DNA of 64,000 bases from Chrysophaeum taylorii (lineage: Eukaryota > Sar > Pelagophyceae > Pelagomonadales > Pelagomonadaceae). The first letter of the stretch is position 1. Each line of letters starts with the position of its first letter. The DNA lies in contig JAQMWT010000556.1 in NCBI GenBank assembly GCA_029834535.1, positions 1-64,000 on the forward strand. Direction: 5' to 3'. The position numbers and the translations under genes are program-made. Shown one piece after another: positions 1 to 10,518 of this stretch. Under the pieces are notes generated by a model that saw only the letters and a program-made list of their open reading frames with translations, made no database searches and was not told the origin of the DNA.

Positions 1-1348
1 TGTTGTACGTATTGCTCAGCAACTCGAAAATCAGGCAACCAGCATGAACAAGAGGGGGGGGCGTGAAAGGACGAAAAGGCCACATCCAAATACGACGCCG
101 CTGGGAGCTTCAGGACAAACCGGCGCCGGAAGCGTGCTCTGAGGTGGAGACAAGATTGGTCACCCGCGCCCACTCCTTATTTCCCAGGCGTCGCAAGGCG
201 AGCGGCGAGAAACTGGGGAGGCGCGTTAATAGCGAGATGAATGTTTACGGCACTCGAGGTGGTCACGCACCAGTGGGGTTGCAGGTCTAGGAGGGGGGAG
301 TGTGGCGGCGCGCATATGGGATCGAGCGAGCGATCGAGCGAGCGATCGAGCGAGCGATCCCGGAACTCATCGCAACAGGGCGAAGAGAAGTGGAAGTTGC
401 CTGCGAAGTTGGGGCATTTCGCGGGAAAGGCGCACGACGACCCACGAGACCGTACTGGTTCCATCAGCGGGTACGAACAGCCGGGTAGCTGAATTAAAAA
501 TGGCACGCTTGGGGAGAAGGCAAAACGGGTGGAGAGTCGTCGACCCCGGGAGTCAATCAAAACTACAATAGTCATCGCCACCAGCGCCAAAAAAAAGTGC
601 GCGCCGCTGCTAGTGACAACGACGATGCGAGCCTCGCACCACGCCCTTTCCCGCCGGCCGCAAGCAGCACGAGGTTGTAGATTACGCGCAGGACTTATTC
701 GGGTGCGGCGACAAGCTTCGATTGTGTGTTCGACTTGGAGCTCCGTTCGCTTGGCGTTGTCTCGTGCGGTGGCAAGAAGAGTGTCGTCGTCGTCGTCGAG
801 GGGATTGAGGTCATTCCTGTTCGATGGATCGTCGATGGGAACGTACGTGGAAATCTCAACGACGGGCAGAGCAATCCCTCGAGCCGTCGACGTGCCCAGA
901 TGACAGCACGTATTTTTCAAACTCTAAGCGCCTCAGTGCTCAGCTACAAGTGCGCGTAGCATATGATCATCACTGCCGCAAACTTGCGCGTAGGATGCGT
1001 TCATCATCGGCAGCAGAGTTTATAGCTTGCCTTGTGACAGAATAGTATTTCTGGACACGCAGTACTTTGAATGGGGAGAGTGCGTTTGTGAATTGAATAA
1101 GCTCCTCGGTGGATCGTCTTGCACTCTACAAGCGCTCGTCAACCACGACGCACAAGAATAACCCTCAAGAAACAACTCGCGCGGGTCTGCGTTGATGGAC
1201 ATCGAAAGAAAAGAAAACGCGCGGTTCTCGAAAGGAGGCGTGGGGCTCAACTTGCTGGCTATCATCTCTGCGGATGATCATCATTCTCTCAGAATACTAC
1301 TTACTCTGTTCTCAAGAAAGCCCACTAGCTGTTGTGCAAAAAAAAATG
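1..1348. other. no supported gene
   Basis: Several open frames overlap here on both strands (the longest on the minus strand, 177-920), but none shows a recognisable domain. They are arginine/serine rich and overlap each other in all frames, as expected by chance in GC-rich DNA. The stretch may be 3' flank of a gene outside the window or intergenic DNA. A 12-bp tandem repeat lies inside it. Confidence 0.5.
320..359. repeat. 12-bp tandem repeat, GATCGAGCGAGC x3
   Basis: Three perfect copies of GATCGAGCGAGC stand head to tail, followed by a partial GATCC. The unit length is a multiple of three, so the overlapping frames stay open through it. It is a simple minisatellite with no visible function. 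Confidence 0.85.
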
Positions 1349-1414
1349 ACACACACACGCAAACGCAAACGCACACGCACACGCACACGCACACACACAC
1401 ACACACACACACAC
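1349..1414. repeat. CA-rich microsatellite
   Basis: A dinucleotide AC run with interspersed ACGCAA units lies just beyond the 3' end of the minus-strand oxidoreductase gene, within its likely 3' untranslated region. It should be length-variable between strains. Confidence 0.9.
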
Positions 1415-1435
1415 TAAGAGAGGATTCTTGGTCCT

Positions 1436-2650
1436 TCAGGAGTCGGTTCCCCAGGGCGGGGTGGTCGCGGTGGTGGCGAGGAGGTCGAGGCGAGGTTCGG
1501 CCGAAGCGGACCGCGGGCGCTTTCTGCTTGTGGCAGTAGTAGTAAAAGAGGTGATGTGGTTTGTCGTCGTCGTCGTAGGCGCGCGGGGCGATGCCGCGAC
1601 GATCTTGCCTCCCTGGCGCGCGGACTCGAGGAGGGCGGAGACGATGGCCTGGGTTTGCACGGCGGCGTCGAGCCAAATTTTGGCCTTTGGATCGGCGGGG
1701 CCGGCTCGGCAGAGGTTAGCGAAGGCGTCGAGCATGGCGAGGCGCTGGCAGTCTGGGTCGACCGGGATGGTCTGGGTAGCCTGGACGACGACCTCGTCGA
1801 GATCGCCAATTTCGGAGAAGGTGACGAGGTCGAAGGTGGCGTTGCACTTAGATCCGTTGACGGGGATCTGGAAGTCGTCGCAGCGGAGACGCTTGCGCGC
1901 CCCGCAGACCTCGAGGTCCTGGCGGAAGGCGCAGGCGAAGGAACAGTGGAGATCGAGGACCTCGGTCATGGCGTCGTCGAAGAAGACGAGACCGGAGAGA
2001 TCCAAGGGGACTCCAGAGTCGGTAAAGCGGGCGTGGGCCGCCCTCGCGAAGCGCGGGACAGCGTCGGGGCCAAAGGCCAACAACCCCCAGCGCGCGGCGA
2101 ACCAGCCAACGTCGCCGACGCAGCCGAGAGGTTCGTCGTCGGCGGCGGCTCGGTCGACGGCGTTCTCGAGAAAGGCCGCGTGGAACGAGATCCGAACCGA
2201 GGCCCGTTCGACGCGCCCAAAGGTACGCTCGTCTCGGAGCTCGGCAACCATGGTGCGCGTGCGGGCGTGGTGGACGAAGGGCGTCGCGTCCATCAACGCG
2301 ACCCTTCCCAAAGCCGCGTTTCTTAGACTTAGGGCTTGGGACATGTCGACGGCGATAGGCTTCTCCACCAGGATGTGCTTGCCCGCGGAGCAGGCCGCGA
2401 GGCACCACGCGAACCGCGCGGCGCTCGCGACACCAATGTACACCGCTTCCACGTTCTCGTCCTCGAGGACGGCGTTGCAGCTCGCGTATCGCTTAACCTT
2501 CGCGTCGATGCCCTCCTCCTCGCACCACCGGCTCACGGCCTCCTCCGAGGACCCGCCGACCCCGACGAGCTCCACGATCTCGCTCCTCTTGGCAGCATCC
2601 GCAACCCCGCGCCCGTGAGGGCTTGTCAAACCAACAATCGCAAGCCGCAT
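1436..2650 (-). CDS. Gfo/Idh/MocA-family oxidoreductase
   Basis: The 404-residue product begins with a Rossmann strand and loop (LAIVGLTSPHGRG, residues 3-15) and has the family's EKP motif at residues 96-98 (HILVEKPIAVD), where the lysine is catalytic in characterised members. This is an NAD(P)-dependent dehydrogenase family acting on sugars, inositols or related compounds; substrate cannot be told from sequence. The core resembles the family to about residue 330; the last 70 residues are Thr/Arg/Ser rich and unlike the family, so the true end may be earlier, for example through an unrecognised small intron. The start is fixed by the Rossmann strand at residue 3. It is divergent from the Pho88 gene with only 59 bp between start codons. 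No targeting peptide is obvious, suggesting a cytosolic enzyme. Confidence 0.85.
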   Translation of the reverse strand: MRLAIVGLTSPHGRGVADAAKRSEIVELVGVGGSSEEAVSRWCEEEGIDAKVKRYASCNAVLEDENVEAVYIGVASAARFAWCLAACSAGKHILVEKPIAVDMSQALSLRNAALGRVALMDATPFVHHARTRTMVAELRDERTFGRVERASVRISFHAAFLENAVDRAAADDEPLGCVGDVGWFAARWGLLAFGPDAVPRFARAAHARFTDSGVPLDLSGLVFFDDAMTEVLDLHCSFACAFRQDLEVCGARKRLRCDDFQIPVNGSKCNATFDLVTFSEIGDLDEVVVQATQTIPVDPDCQRLAMLDAFANLCRAGPADPKAKIWLDAAVQTQAIVSALLESARQGGKIVAASPRAPTTTTTNHITSFTTTATSRKRPRSASAEPRLDLLATTATTPPWGTDS

Positions 2651-2709
2651 GGTGTCTATAGTCTGTTATTACGCCAAATAAAAACCTCGTTTTTATTACT
2701 TTCTCAGCG
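2651..2709. promoter_or_regulatory. 59-bp shared divergent promoter
   Basis: The whole interval between the start codons of the oxidoreductase (minus) and Pho88 (plus) genes is 59 bp and AT-rich compared with the flanking genes (contains AATAAAAACC and TTTTTATTAC). Both 5' leaders and any core promoter must fit here, so the genes probably share regulatory DNA. No specific factor site is recognised. Confidence 0.55.
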
Positions 2710-3255
2710 ATGGCTGCGGCGCAACCAGAATTCTCGCCCAAGATGTTCGTGGTCCCCGTGCTCATGCTGAGCGTCAAGTTTCTAAAAATTGATCTCTCCG
2801 ACTACGTCCCGGTGCTCCGCGTGCTCTACGCGGTCGCGACTTTTGCCACCGTCGGCGTCTTCGTGGCCCTGCGATCCATGGCACGAAGGAAAGCCGAGCC
2901 GGGAAATGTAACGGTCACCGAAAAGCTCCCCAGCGGACCCGTCACCAAGAAGCTTTCGACGGCCGATTACGACGTCAAGGAGTGCGACAAAAAGCTCCAG
3001 CAGGCTGCCATCGGCTGCCTCGTCGTCGCCTTCATTCACTACAAGTGGGGCTCGCCCATGCCCCTCCTCTTCCAGAGTATCATGCAACTCGTCAACCTCA
3101 CCGACGACCCCCTCGTCCAAATCCACTTTCTCCACAAAAAACCGATCGGTAAGCTCGCGCGGCCCTTCAAGGTGGCTAACCCCCTCGCCGATCTTATCGA
3201 GGGCAATACTTCTGCTGACGACCAAAATTCCAGCAGCGCAAAGAAAAAGAACTAA
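2710..3255 (+). CDS. PHO88: Pho88/SND3-family ER membrane protein
   Basis: The 181-residue product matches the Pho88 family in length and layout: a short N-terminal hydrophobic stretch (FVVPVLMLSVKFLKI), a second membrane segment around residues 34-55, the basic loop after it, a third hydrophobic segment near residues 97-113 (AAIGCLVVAFIHYKWG), then a conserved region with PLLFQSIMQ and NPLADL. In yeast Pho88/Snd3 sits in the ER membrane and works in SRP-independent targeting of membrane proteins; its early link to phosphate uptake is probably indirect. The C-terminus is a Ser/Lys-rich tail ending KKKN. The start is the first ATG after the 59-bp divergent promoter. No introns are visible. Confidence 0.85.
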   Translation: MAAAQPEFSPKMFVVPVLMLSVKFLKIDLSDYVPVLRVLYAVATFATVGVFVALRSMARRKAEPGNVTVTEKLPSGPVTKKLSTADYDVKECDKKLQQAAIGCLVVAFIHYKWGSPMPLLFQSIMQLVNLTDDPLVQIHFLHKKPIGKLARPFKVANPLADLIEGNTSADDQNSSSAKKKN

Positions 3256-4183
3256 AGCGCTCCTCTTCCAACTCAGCAAGCTCGAAGTCGTCTCTTTTCA
3301 TGTCGTCTTTCTTTCTACTTTCCACCGTGCTACTGTTCTTTCAAGACACTATTATCTCCCTCTTTAAAGTGCGGGCGTAGGAGGCTCGACTCGGAGCCCC
3401 TTGGCCTTTCTTTTCTCCCCGGCGACGACGACGACGCCGTATCATACTGGCTGGATTTCTTCCAAGAAGAAACCGCCGCCGCCGCCTTCGCACGCCGTCG
3501 CTGTTATTATGTAAGGGGCTATTTTCGTTGCGGGGTCCATCCACCTGGGCGTTGCCTCTGAACGATTCACCTACTCCGGCACACAGACGACAAAGTAGTA
3601 AAAAGCGCCCGCGTCTAGGTCTGCTCGTGTCGTCCCCTGGTGTCTGCTGACCACACCAGAGAAGACAGACTTATGTCCGAGTAAGGCAAAATCTATCTAC
3701 AAAGAAAGGGACGCGCGCAAAAGCAGACGACCACAAAAGAAAAGGAGCCCGCAGACGCAGACGACGACCTTCATTCAGACCCAAATCATCATCGGTTTAG
3801 GACACAGACAACCCGCAGACGCACGTAGACAACAAACCCCCTTACAGTTCCGAGACGCCGACGCGATTTTTTTTCTCCGTGGGCTGGCTTCTCAAATTTG
3901 GTAATCGCGTCGTCGAAATGGTGACCTCGGCGCGTCCACACCAAGCCGCGTTGCGGTTCGATGAAGATGTCTGGTGACGATCGGATCGGCGATAGAGCGG
4001 AAGAGCCCAGGTCCCTCGACGCTCGCTAAGGCCAAAGCCTAGGAGCGTTGCCGGTCTCACCAAAGGAGCTTTGGCGCCCGCCGTTGTCTGGTGCTTTGAA
4101 TTTCCTGACTCGCGCCAATGCCGTGTTGGCTGTCGCTGCTGCAAAAAGCGAGGGACCAGTAAAGTGGCTTTCCCATAACACGT

Positions 4184-4837
4184 CTAGGTTGGCCCAGAGT
4201 CATTATTCAAATGAGCCAGGAGCTGCACAATGACTGCCACACATAGTGCGTCGGCAATTGCCTCGGAAGCCGGATCGCCTCGGCAGTCCGCCGTCGCCAA
4301 GGCCCACGCCGTTTTGGGGAGCGCTATTATTACAGTCTCGAACAAAGCGTCGTCGAGATGCGTCAGATCATCAGGCTGCAAAGCGTCCGTCGCGCGGATT
4401 TCACATTCACACGTGAGGATGCTTTGCGTTTTAAATAATACGGTGGTGTTTTTTTTAAGTGGTTTGAAATTGTCGCGTCGAGCTTCCTGGAAAAAAGAGT
4501 ATCGCCACAGGAGTCGGATCGTAGCCGCTTTTCTGTGTTGGTTGCCATCATCGACGCCGACGTTTTTCACTCGTACCTCCACAGGATAGGATGCTCCGAG
4601 ATTATGGCTGTCAATCGAGTGCTTCGGTCTTGTACGATTCCGCGCGCGCATGAGGTTTTTCGGTCCAGAAGCCCGCAACGACGGTATCCCCGGCGAGCAC
4701 ACCCTGTCGCCCTCCATCACGTCGACGCATCGCTCGCCCAAGATCAGCGGACCCTTCTTGGTTTTCTCATTAATGACCCTTGAGCCCTCGGTGACCGTAA
4801 CTTTGAGCAGCGCTGAGGGTCCGGAAAAAAAGCGCAT
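4184..4837 (-). CDS. unrecognised open reading frame
   Basis: A 217-residue open frame with a more natural amino-acid mix than its shadows (for example PVEVRVKNVGVDDGN and LKVTVTEGSRVINEKTKKG, which look like beta-strand segments). I recognise no family. Another minus-strand frame at 4770-5048 overlaps its beginning and could be an upstream exon in a different frame (it contains CSTTAQRCSDAHVYFGG). Given the 37-46 nt introns in this genome, a spliced gene here is possible, but there is no domain to confirm it. Confidence 0.25.
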   Translation of the reverse strand: MRFFSGPSALLKVTVTEGSRVINEKTKKGPLILGERCVDVMEGDRVCSPGIPSLRASGPKNLMRARNRTRPKHSIDSHNLGASYPVEVRVKNVGVDDGNQHRKAATIRLLWRYSFFQEARRDNFKPLKKNTTVLFKTQSILTCECEIRATDALQPDDLTHLDDALFETVIIALPKTAWALATADCRGDPASEAIADALCVAVIVQLLAHLNNDSGPT

Positions 4838-5406
4838 AGAAGATCGGGTGGTAGTTCCTCCAGACTGCCAGGTTTTTGCGAGTCAGCCAGTCTGACGGGC
4901 TGCCACCAAAATAGACATGTGCGTCGGAGCACCGCTGTGCAGTAGTGCTGCAGTCCTCAAATGCCGTTCTTCTTCGAGTCTTATCCTCATCCAAGACTCT
5001 CGCACAGTGTGAAAAAGGCTCGGTGCCCCTCATGCCATGGGGTCGCATCTCCAGAAATAACCTAGGCTTTCGGAGAGTCGCGGCGGGTTAGGGTCCGAGG
5101 ATGGATGACGTCATTCACAGTATCCCCTAATGATTGTCCGAAAGCTCCGCCTAAATCTAACAATACGCGCCGCGGCGTTTGGCTAATGGACGTTGAGCCT
5201 GCAATGCTGTAAAATCCCAAATGTAGGTTTCTTGGACAATCGTTAGGGTTAAGCAACGCGTATCACAACAAACTTATTTAGCCACGAATGGTCGCCTCGG
5301 CGCGGGCGGGGCCCCCGTCGCGCAAAACACCCCCAGGGCTTTCCCCCTTAAAAAAAAAAAAACACCGAAGAAGAAAAACAAAGGCCTGCGTTGGAATAGA
5401 AGTGGG

Positions 5407-5429
5407 GACGGACGGACGGACGGACGGAC
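5407..5429. repeat. GGAC tetranucleotide repeat
   Basis: Five to six head-to-tail GGAC units in the 3' flank of the FKBP gene. Simple sequence. Confidence 0.8.
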
Positions 5430-5570
5430 TTGGTAAAAAAGTGAGAGCTCGAAAAAAAGGAGCCACTACGCGATGTCATCCTGTTGGACGTAGCGGTGAG
5501 CGCCCTGGCGCTTGTTGATGATCGCTCGGCGGCGGCCCATGTGTGCTATATAGTCGGAGGTGTGCGGTGG

Positions 5571-6122
5571 TCAGAGGTCGGTGGCACCCTTGCAGCTAAG
5601 GATCTCCATGGTGAAGACGAGGACCGAGCTGGGAGGAATTTTTCGGCCCATCGCCCGCGGGCCGTAGGCGATCTCTGGCGGGCAGACGAGCTCCCACTTG
5701 GAGCCGACCTTCATGAGCTGCATTGCCTGCGCGGAGTAGTGACGAGGTCTGTCGATGCCGCACCTCCGTCCATCCTTTGATGACTTGATTAGGGGCGAAG
5801 GTCGTCGGCGCGCCGCGCGCGTAAGAGCTGTCAAATGTCGGGCCGTCGGGGTGGTTGGCCGCGAGGCGGCCCTCGTAGTGGCACGAGCACGGCGTGCTGA
5901 GATCAGGGGATCCCCCGGCGCCATCGCGGAGGATCCGGTACCTGATGATCTGCCGCCTCAAGGCGGCCATCGACGCACGCACAGGAGACCGCTCGGCAGT
6001 TCGACGGTGTCCTGGCGCGCCGCGTAGGTCTCGAGGAACTGGATGGCCTCGACCGAGGCGGCCGTCTCCTTGATCGCCGTCGCGACGACGGGCATGAGGA
6101 TAAGCAGCAGCAGCACCAGCAT
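5571..6122 (-). CDS. secretory or luminal FKBP-type peptidyl-prolyl isomerase, two mini-introns
   Basis: Three exons on the minus strand (6122-5983, 5941-5764, 5726-5571) are separated by introns of 41 nt (5982-5942) and 37 nt (5763-5727), both GT..AG and starting GTGCG. Splicing gives 157 residues with no stop: an N-terminal hydrophobic signal (MLVLLLLILMPVVATA), then a single FKBP domain with ELPSGLLYRILRDGAG, HYEG, FDSSYARG, FAPNQVIKGW, MKVGSKWEL, IAYG, IPPSSVLVF. The ligand- and substrate-pocket Tyr, Asp, Phe and Trp of the family are all present. It should catalyse cis-trans isomerisation of prolyl bonds in an organelle lumen or the secretory route; the end (GATDL) is not a clear ER-retention signal. 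Without splicing each exon runs out of frame, so the introns are strongly supported. Confidence 0.9.
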
Positions 6123-6199
6123 CGATCGTGAGGGTTTTTATTAAAGGTCGTGAGGGTTACTTATTATTATTATTATTATTACCCTTACCCTGATCGCCG

Positions 6200-6544
6200 A
6201 CTCTGGTTGCGATGGAGGACGGTGCCTCATGAATCCTGAGCCTTGCGAGGGCAAGGCTCAGGATTCGTAGGTTGGCACCTATTCGCCTCCCGGGCGGGCC
6301 GGTTGGCAGCCGGAACGTTCGCAGTGGGACGGGGTATGGCCGGGGGGCGAAGACGGAAGGTTATCGACGAGTTGGTTGTCAGTCACATCGCGGTCTCCTC
6401 GTCGCATGGCGACAAGCTTGGTGGTCACTCTTCGCCGACCGACCTTTCGGCGCTCCTCGTCTACAGGCCCGTGATTCCGGACTGGCACCTGTCGGTCCGG
6501 CCTGGCTCCCATGCTCGGGAGAGGTCTGAAGTTAGTTAGTTAGG
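6200..6544 (+). repeat. dispersed repeat R, copy A
   Basis: Shares blocks with 32083-32556 and, at its right end, with 23623-23800: a left block GGTTGCGATGGAGGACGG, a middle block with CGCCTCCCGGGC and GCCGGTT, and a right block with CCTGGCTCCCATGC followed by CGGGAGAGG and GAAGTTAGTTAG. The right end directly abuts the Copia element at 6545. Its nature (LTR of another family, UTR of an old element) is unknown. Confidence 0.65.
6231..6266. other. perfect 16-bp inverted repeat with 4-nt loop
   Basis: GAATCCTGAGCCTTGC, loop GAGG, then its exact reverse complement. It lies inside repeat R copy A but is absent from the matching place in copy C, so it was inserted or arose there. It sits 109-144 bp upstream of the FKBP start codon and would form a stable hairpin in single-stranded DNA or RNA. 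Confidence 0.9.
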
Positions 6545-7228
6545 TTGTCACATGGTAGCAGGTGTTCGTTGTGGTTGTACCCTTGAAAAGTTCAACAACC
6601 AACAATTTAGATGGCAAGCACAACCACTACCGTCGCGCTACCCGCCGCGTCGTCAGCCACAACCCCGACTTTCGACTCTTCCAACTGACCTACCCTAGAC
6701 GCTCCCCTTTCCTAACAATCTGGCTCTAGTCGATTCCGACGCACTACCCGATGTCATTTTGGCGGCTGCAAGGACCACTTCTTTAAGAGGGCCTGCCGCA
6801 AGTTTCAACGTTCCTAGCTATTCCACGACAACGCCCTACCCACCATCGCCGTTCTTCTCAACAGCGCACCACTTCCAATGACTCCAAAAACACCCAACAA
6901 CACCAACCCACCAAAACCAACACCACGAACACTACCTTTTCTGCTCCCATGCCTACTCCAACCTTGACTGATTCTAGTTCCACTCCGCCGCTTTTCTTAA
7001 AAAACCACCATCTATTCCACCCCCTTCACCGCCTTAAACGGCCACACCCAACGTCTCACATCCCCCCCCCGATACTCTGTCTTATCATATTTGCACCTTT
7101 CTACCAATCACGATAATTCCAAGTCAACGTGTGTACCGCCGCTTGTCTGACGCAAGCACATCAACTACCCCATCCCACGGAAGCCCCTCGTTGTGAATTT
7201 ATTTTTAGCTCCCATTGCACAGGCGCCC

Positions 7229-7530
7229 TTCGTTCTGTATTTTCCGCTATTCGTTGCTCCTCTACTCGTTCTGTATTTTCCGCTATTCGTTGCTCCCCTC
7301 CTCGTTCTGTATTTTCCCCTCGTCGTTGCTCCCCTCCTCGTTCTGTATTTTCACCTCGTCGTTGCTCCCCTCCTCGTTCTGTATTTTCACCTCGCCCTTG
7401 CTCCTCTCCTCGTTCTGTATTTTCCTCTCGTCGTTGCTCCCCTCCTCGTTCTGTATTTCGCCTATTCGTTGATCCACTCCCCGTTGTGCATTTTCACCTA
7501 TTCGTTGATCCACTCCTCGTTGTGCTTGTC
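7229..7530 (+). repeat. 36-bp minisatellite inside Copia element 1
   Basis: About eight units of roughly 36 bp, core CGTTCTGTATTTTCC then GTTGCTCC, with unit-to-unit variation. Because the unit is a multiple of three and poor in stops, all three forward frames remain open across it. The same array, with fewer units, is in Copia element 3 at about 46868-47100, so it belongs to this Copia subfamily. Confidence 0.85.
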
Positions 7531-9160
7531 GGTTTTCGTAAAACTAGCGAATCACGTTCTATCGCGCATTTCACCCGACACAACTATGCTGTGCCTGTCA
7601 CTTTTCCGCGTGCGCAACTTTCGTGCTTCCTATGTGGTTGGATCGCTCATGTTCGGGATCCTGGACCGACGCTTCTTTGCTGTGTGATTCGGCTCCTTCA
7701 TCTCCGGTATCAACATAATGTTGTGGTTCTTCTTTGCACACTATTGCCTTTTCGCCGCTTTTCTGACCTTTAAAATTCGGTTTTGCTATCGAAGTGAATT
7801 CCGTTCTCCGCACCCGCGACGCTATCTGCACTGTTCTTACGTGTCACTGCGACGCTATCTGCAACGTTCTTACGTGCCACCACTGTTTTGCCACTATCGC
7901 CAACTTCTACCGCAGTCTATTCGAGTATGACGAGCGAAGCTCGCCGCTTGCTCCTCCAACGTTGGCCCATATGGCAACTTCGTTCTTGCGAATGCGAAAA
8001 CGGACCACTTTATTATCTGCCACAGCAGGCTGGCATACAGCAGCCTGGTCTACACGTGTTCGTTCCTTACACCGCTGGCGCGTCCGAAGTCTTCCATTTT
8101 CGCGTACAGGACGCGGTCGTGCCCATGGCAGCTTGCTCGCACCACAACAACCAAACACCCACGTTCGCATCAAACCTCTTTACGCCTGTTTTTGCTTCTG
8201 TCGACTCCGACCATCGTCATAACCTGGTCGCCATGCACCATATCTGCCCAAAGGCCACGTTCTCATCAGACGTCTGATACACCGCCATCATATATACCAG
8301 CCTGTGTTCCCGCTATCTTTACCCCGCTGCAATTCTCAGTGGCAACAATCGCTTAACGCAAGTCTTCCCAGGTACCTTAGTCGCTATTGTTCTTCAGACC
8401 TCGATTTTGCTGACAGTTTCGCTTATCCGATTTCCTGCAATGTCAACCACCGAAGGAACTTCAACGTTGTTCCGACTTTCTCGAATCACGCTTTCAAGCT
8501 ATCGTCTACTGTTGCCCCATTGTCACCTGTTCCTGCTGTTGCCCGATTGTCACCTGTTCTTCCGCTGTTGCCCCCCCCCCCTTGTTCCCTGTGTTTGATG
8601 AGAATGCGCCGGTTTCACTGGGACTGATCACCCCATCACGTGAACCGACCATTCTCCGGGCCCATGACCTCCGAAGAACCAACAACCCCCACAGCAAAGT
8701 GCACAACAAAGTCGAGTCGAGCCAACCTGAGCCGACAAAACAAAAAGCATGCAAAACAAAGTCGAGCCAAACGGAGCCGACCGCGCAAAGTCGACAAAAA
8801 GCGCACATTATTCAGAAACAAATGGAGAGCCAACTCAAACCCACAATACTGGCGTTTTACCACGCACTGTCGATTCTGTGTCATCTTGTCATTCCCTTCG
8901 ATTCTGTGTCATCTTGTCCTTCCCTGTACGTTAATTATTCTAGCTTTCGTTTGTTAGTTCATTATGTCTTCCTTCCCCTCTGTCTCGCCCACATCCTTGT
9001 TGTTCCCCCATGTGTCGAAGCTTACTTGATGACCCTTTGAAGTGGGTCCACCGCACGAAGTATGAATCTGGCCGCTTCAAATCGTACAATGCTCATCTCG
9101 TTGTCCGCGGTTACACCCAGGTTCACAGCATTGCTTACCACGACACGTACCGTCCTGTAG

Positions 9161-10468
9161 ATGTCATCTCTGCTTTCATACAAGCCCCTGTCTAGCGTTG
9201 CTGTTCACGACTGGGATTTGCATAAGCTGGATGCCAGCTCCGCTCTTATCCAAGCTCCCATTGACGAAGACATCTATGTCTGGCCACCCGAAGGTTATGC
9301 TCCTCGCCAAACCACCGATGGTTTCAAAATCATTTACACACTCCGTCGCTCTTGGTATGGTTGCAAACAAGCTTGTCGTAATTGGTGGCTTTATTTGGAA
9401 CGCTTCCTCGTCAATGACTGTGGCTTCGTCTGCGGATCTGGTGACACTTGCAGTTACAAGCTCGTGCTTAATTCTACCGTTGTCCTACATCTCGTTCTTG
9501 TCGTTGATGATCTTAATGTGGCGCACCCTAGTCCTTGCCTTGGTCATTACCAAGCCTTATTCCTCCGTTTCCGAACCTTCACTGATGTCAACGAGCTTGA
9601 TCTGACCACTTCCGTTGGTCTCCGCATCACGCGTGATCGCGCACGTCGCACGCTCGCTATCGACCAATCCCATGCCATCCGTGAAATCCTTACCGAACAT
9701 CGCTTCATCAACAGTAAACCAAAATTGACTCCCGCTCCCAAAGGTCTTCATCTTTCTGCGGCTGACTGCCCTGCCCCTGGCTCTCCCGATCACGTCTTCA
9801 TGGCTCGCATCCCCTTTCGTCGTATTGTTGGCCGTGTTTTATTTATTTCCGTCATGACTCGCCCTGATATCACTTGGTCCGTCAATCAGTGTGCGCGTTT
9901 TACGCACAATCCTGGTAAACCCCACTGGCACGCTTTATCTCATACCCTTCGTTATCTCAATGGTTCTCAACATCCTGCCCTTCTTCTTGGTCGCGATTCT
10001 ACCCTTCGTCTTTGTGGTTATTCCGACTCCAGCTGGGCCGACGACCCTGATGACCGCCACTCCACCACTGGCTTTTGTTTTCTCCTTGCTGGCTCTATGA
10101 TAGCCTACTGCTCACGCTCGCAGTCCCTCCTCGCCCGCTCCTCTTTTGAAGCTGAATTGCTCGCTCTTTACGCCGCTACTGCTGAGCTCTCTTGGCTTCT
10201 CAAACTTTTTGATGGCTTTGATCTCCCCCGTCACACGGTACCAATGTATGTCGATAACAGCACCACCGTCACCCAAGTCCGTCTCCAATGTCTCACGCGG
10301 CGCACCCGCCATATTGATATTCGTTTTTACAGCACCGCCGAATATCATCGCAACCACATCATTGATCTCCAACACATTCCCCGCCTTGACAACCTTAGCG
10401 ATATCTTCACCCGTAGTACGGAAGCTCCTCCCTTCCTCCGGCTTCGTGCTCGTTACCTCACTTCGTGA
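9161..10468 (+). mobile_element. Copia reverse transcriptase and RNase H region of element 1
   Basis: An uninterrupted stretch with Copia-type reverse transcriptase signatures (KLRRSW-like LRRSWYGCKQACRNWW, VVDDLNV at the catalytic aspartates) and the Copia RNase H block (GYSDSSWADDPDDRHSTTG, FEAELLALYAATAELSWL, VDNSTTV). It is part of a fossil element. Homologous regions occur in element 2 and element 3. Confidence 0.85.
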
Positions 10469-10518
10469 TCTTCGCCCTGATCTCTGTTGTCTCTTTCTGC
10501 CACAATGCCTCTCCTGTC

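Larger units (their letters stand above)
3256..5570. other. long stretch with no confident gene
   Basis: About 2.3 kb between the Pho88 and FKBP genes. It holds purine-rich and AC-rich simple sequence near 3570-3840, one minus-strand open frame (4184-4837, listed separately) and a GGAC tetranucleotide run at about 5407-5429. Base composition is more even than in the neighbouring genes. Nothing else recognisable was seen; a gene with many mini-introns could be hidden here. Confidence 0.4.

Noticed and set aside
177-920. 247-codon minus-strand frame
   Set aside because: No family, includes the 12-bp tandem repeat, overlaps several other open frames; treated as chance.
1428-2618. 396-codon plus-strand frame over the oxidoreductase
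   Set aside because: Shadow of the Gfo/Idh/MocA gene on the minus strand, which has clear family motifs.
6553-6570. tRNA gene fragment
   Set aside because: TGGTAGCAGGTG after the LTR end resembles the 3' end of initiator tRNA in complement, so it is a primer-binding site, not a tRNA gene. No cloverleaf was seen anywhere in the window.
7129-7773. Apparent repeat protein (214 codons)
   Set aside because: Product of the 36-bp minisatellite inside a Copia element, open in all three frames; not a gene.
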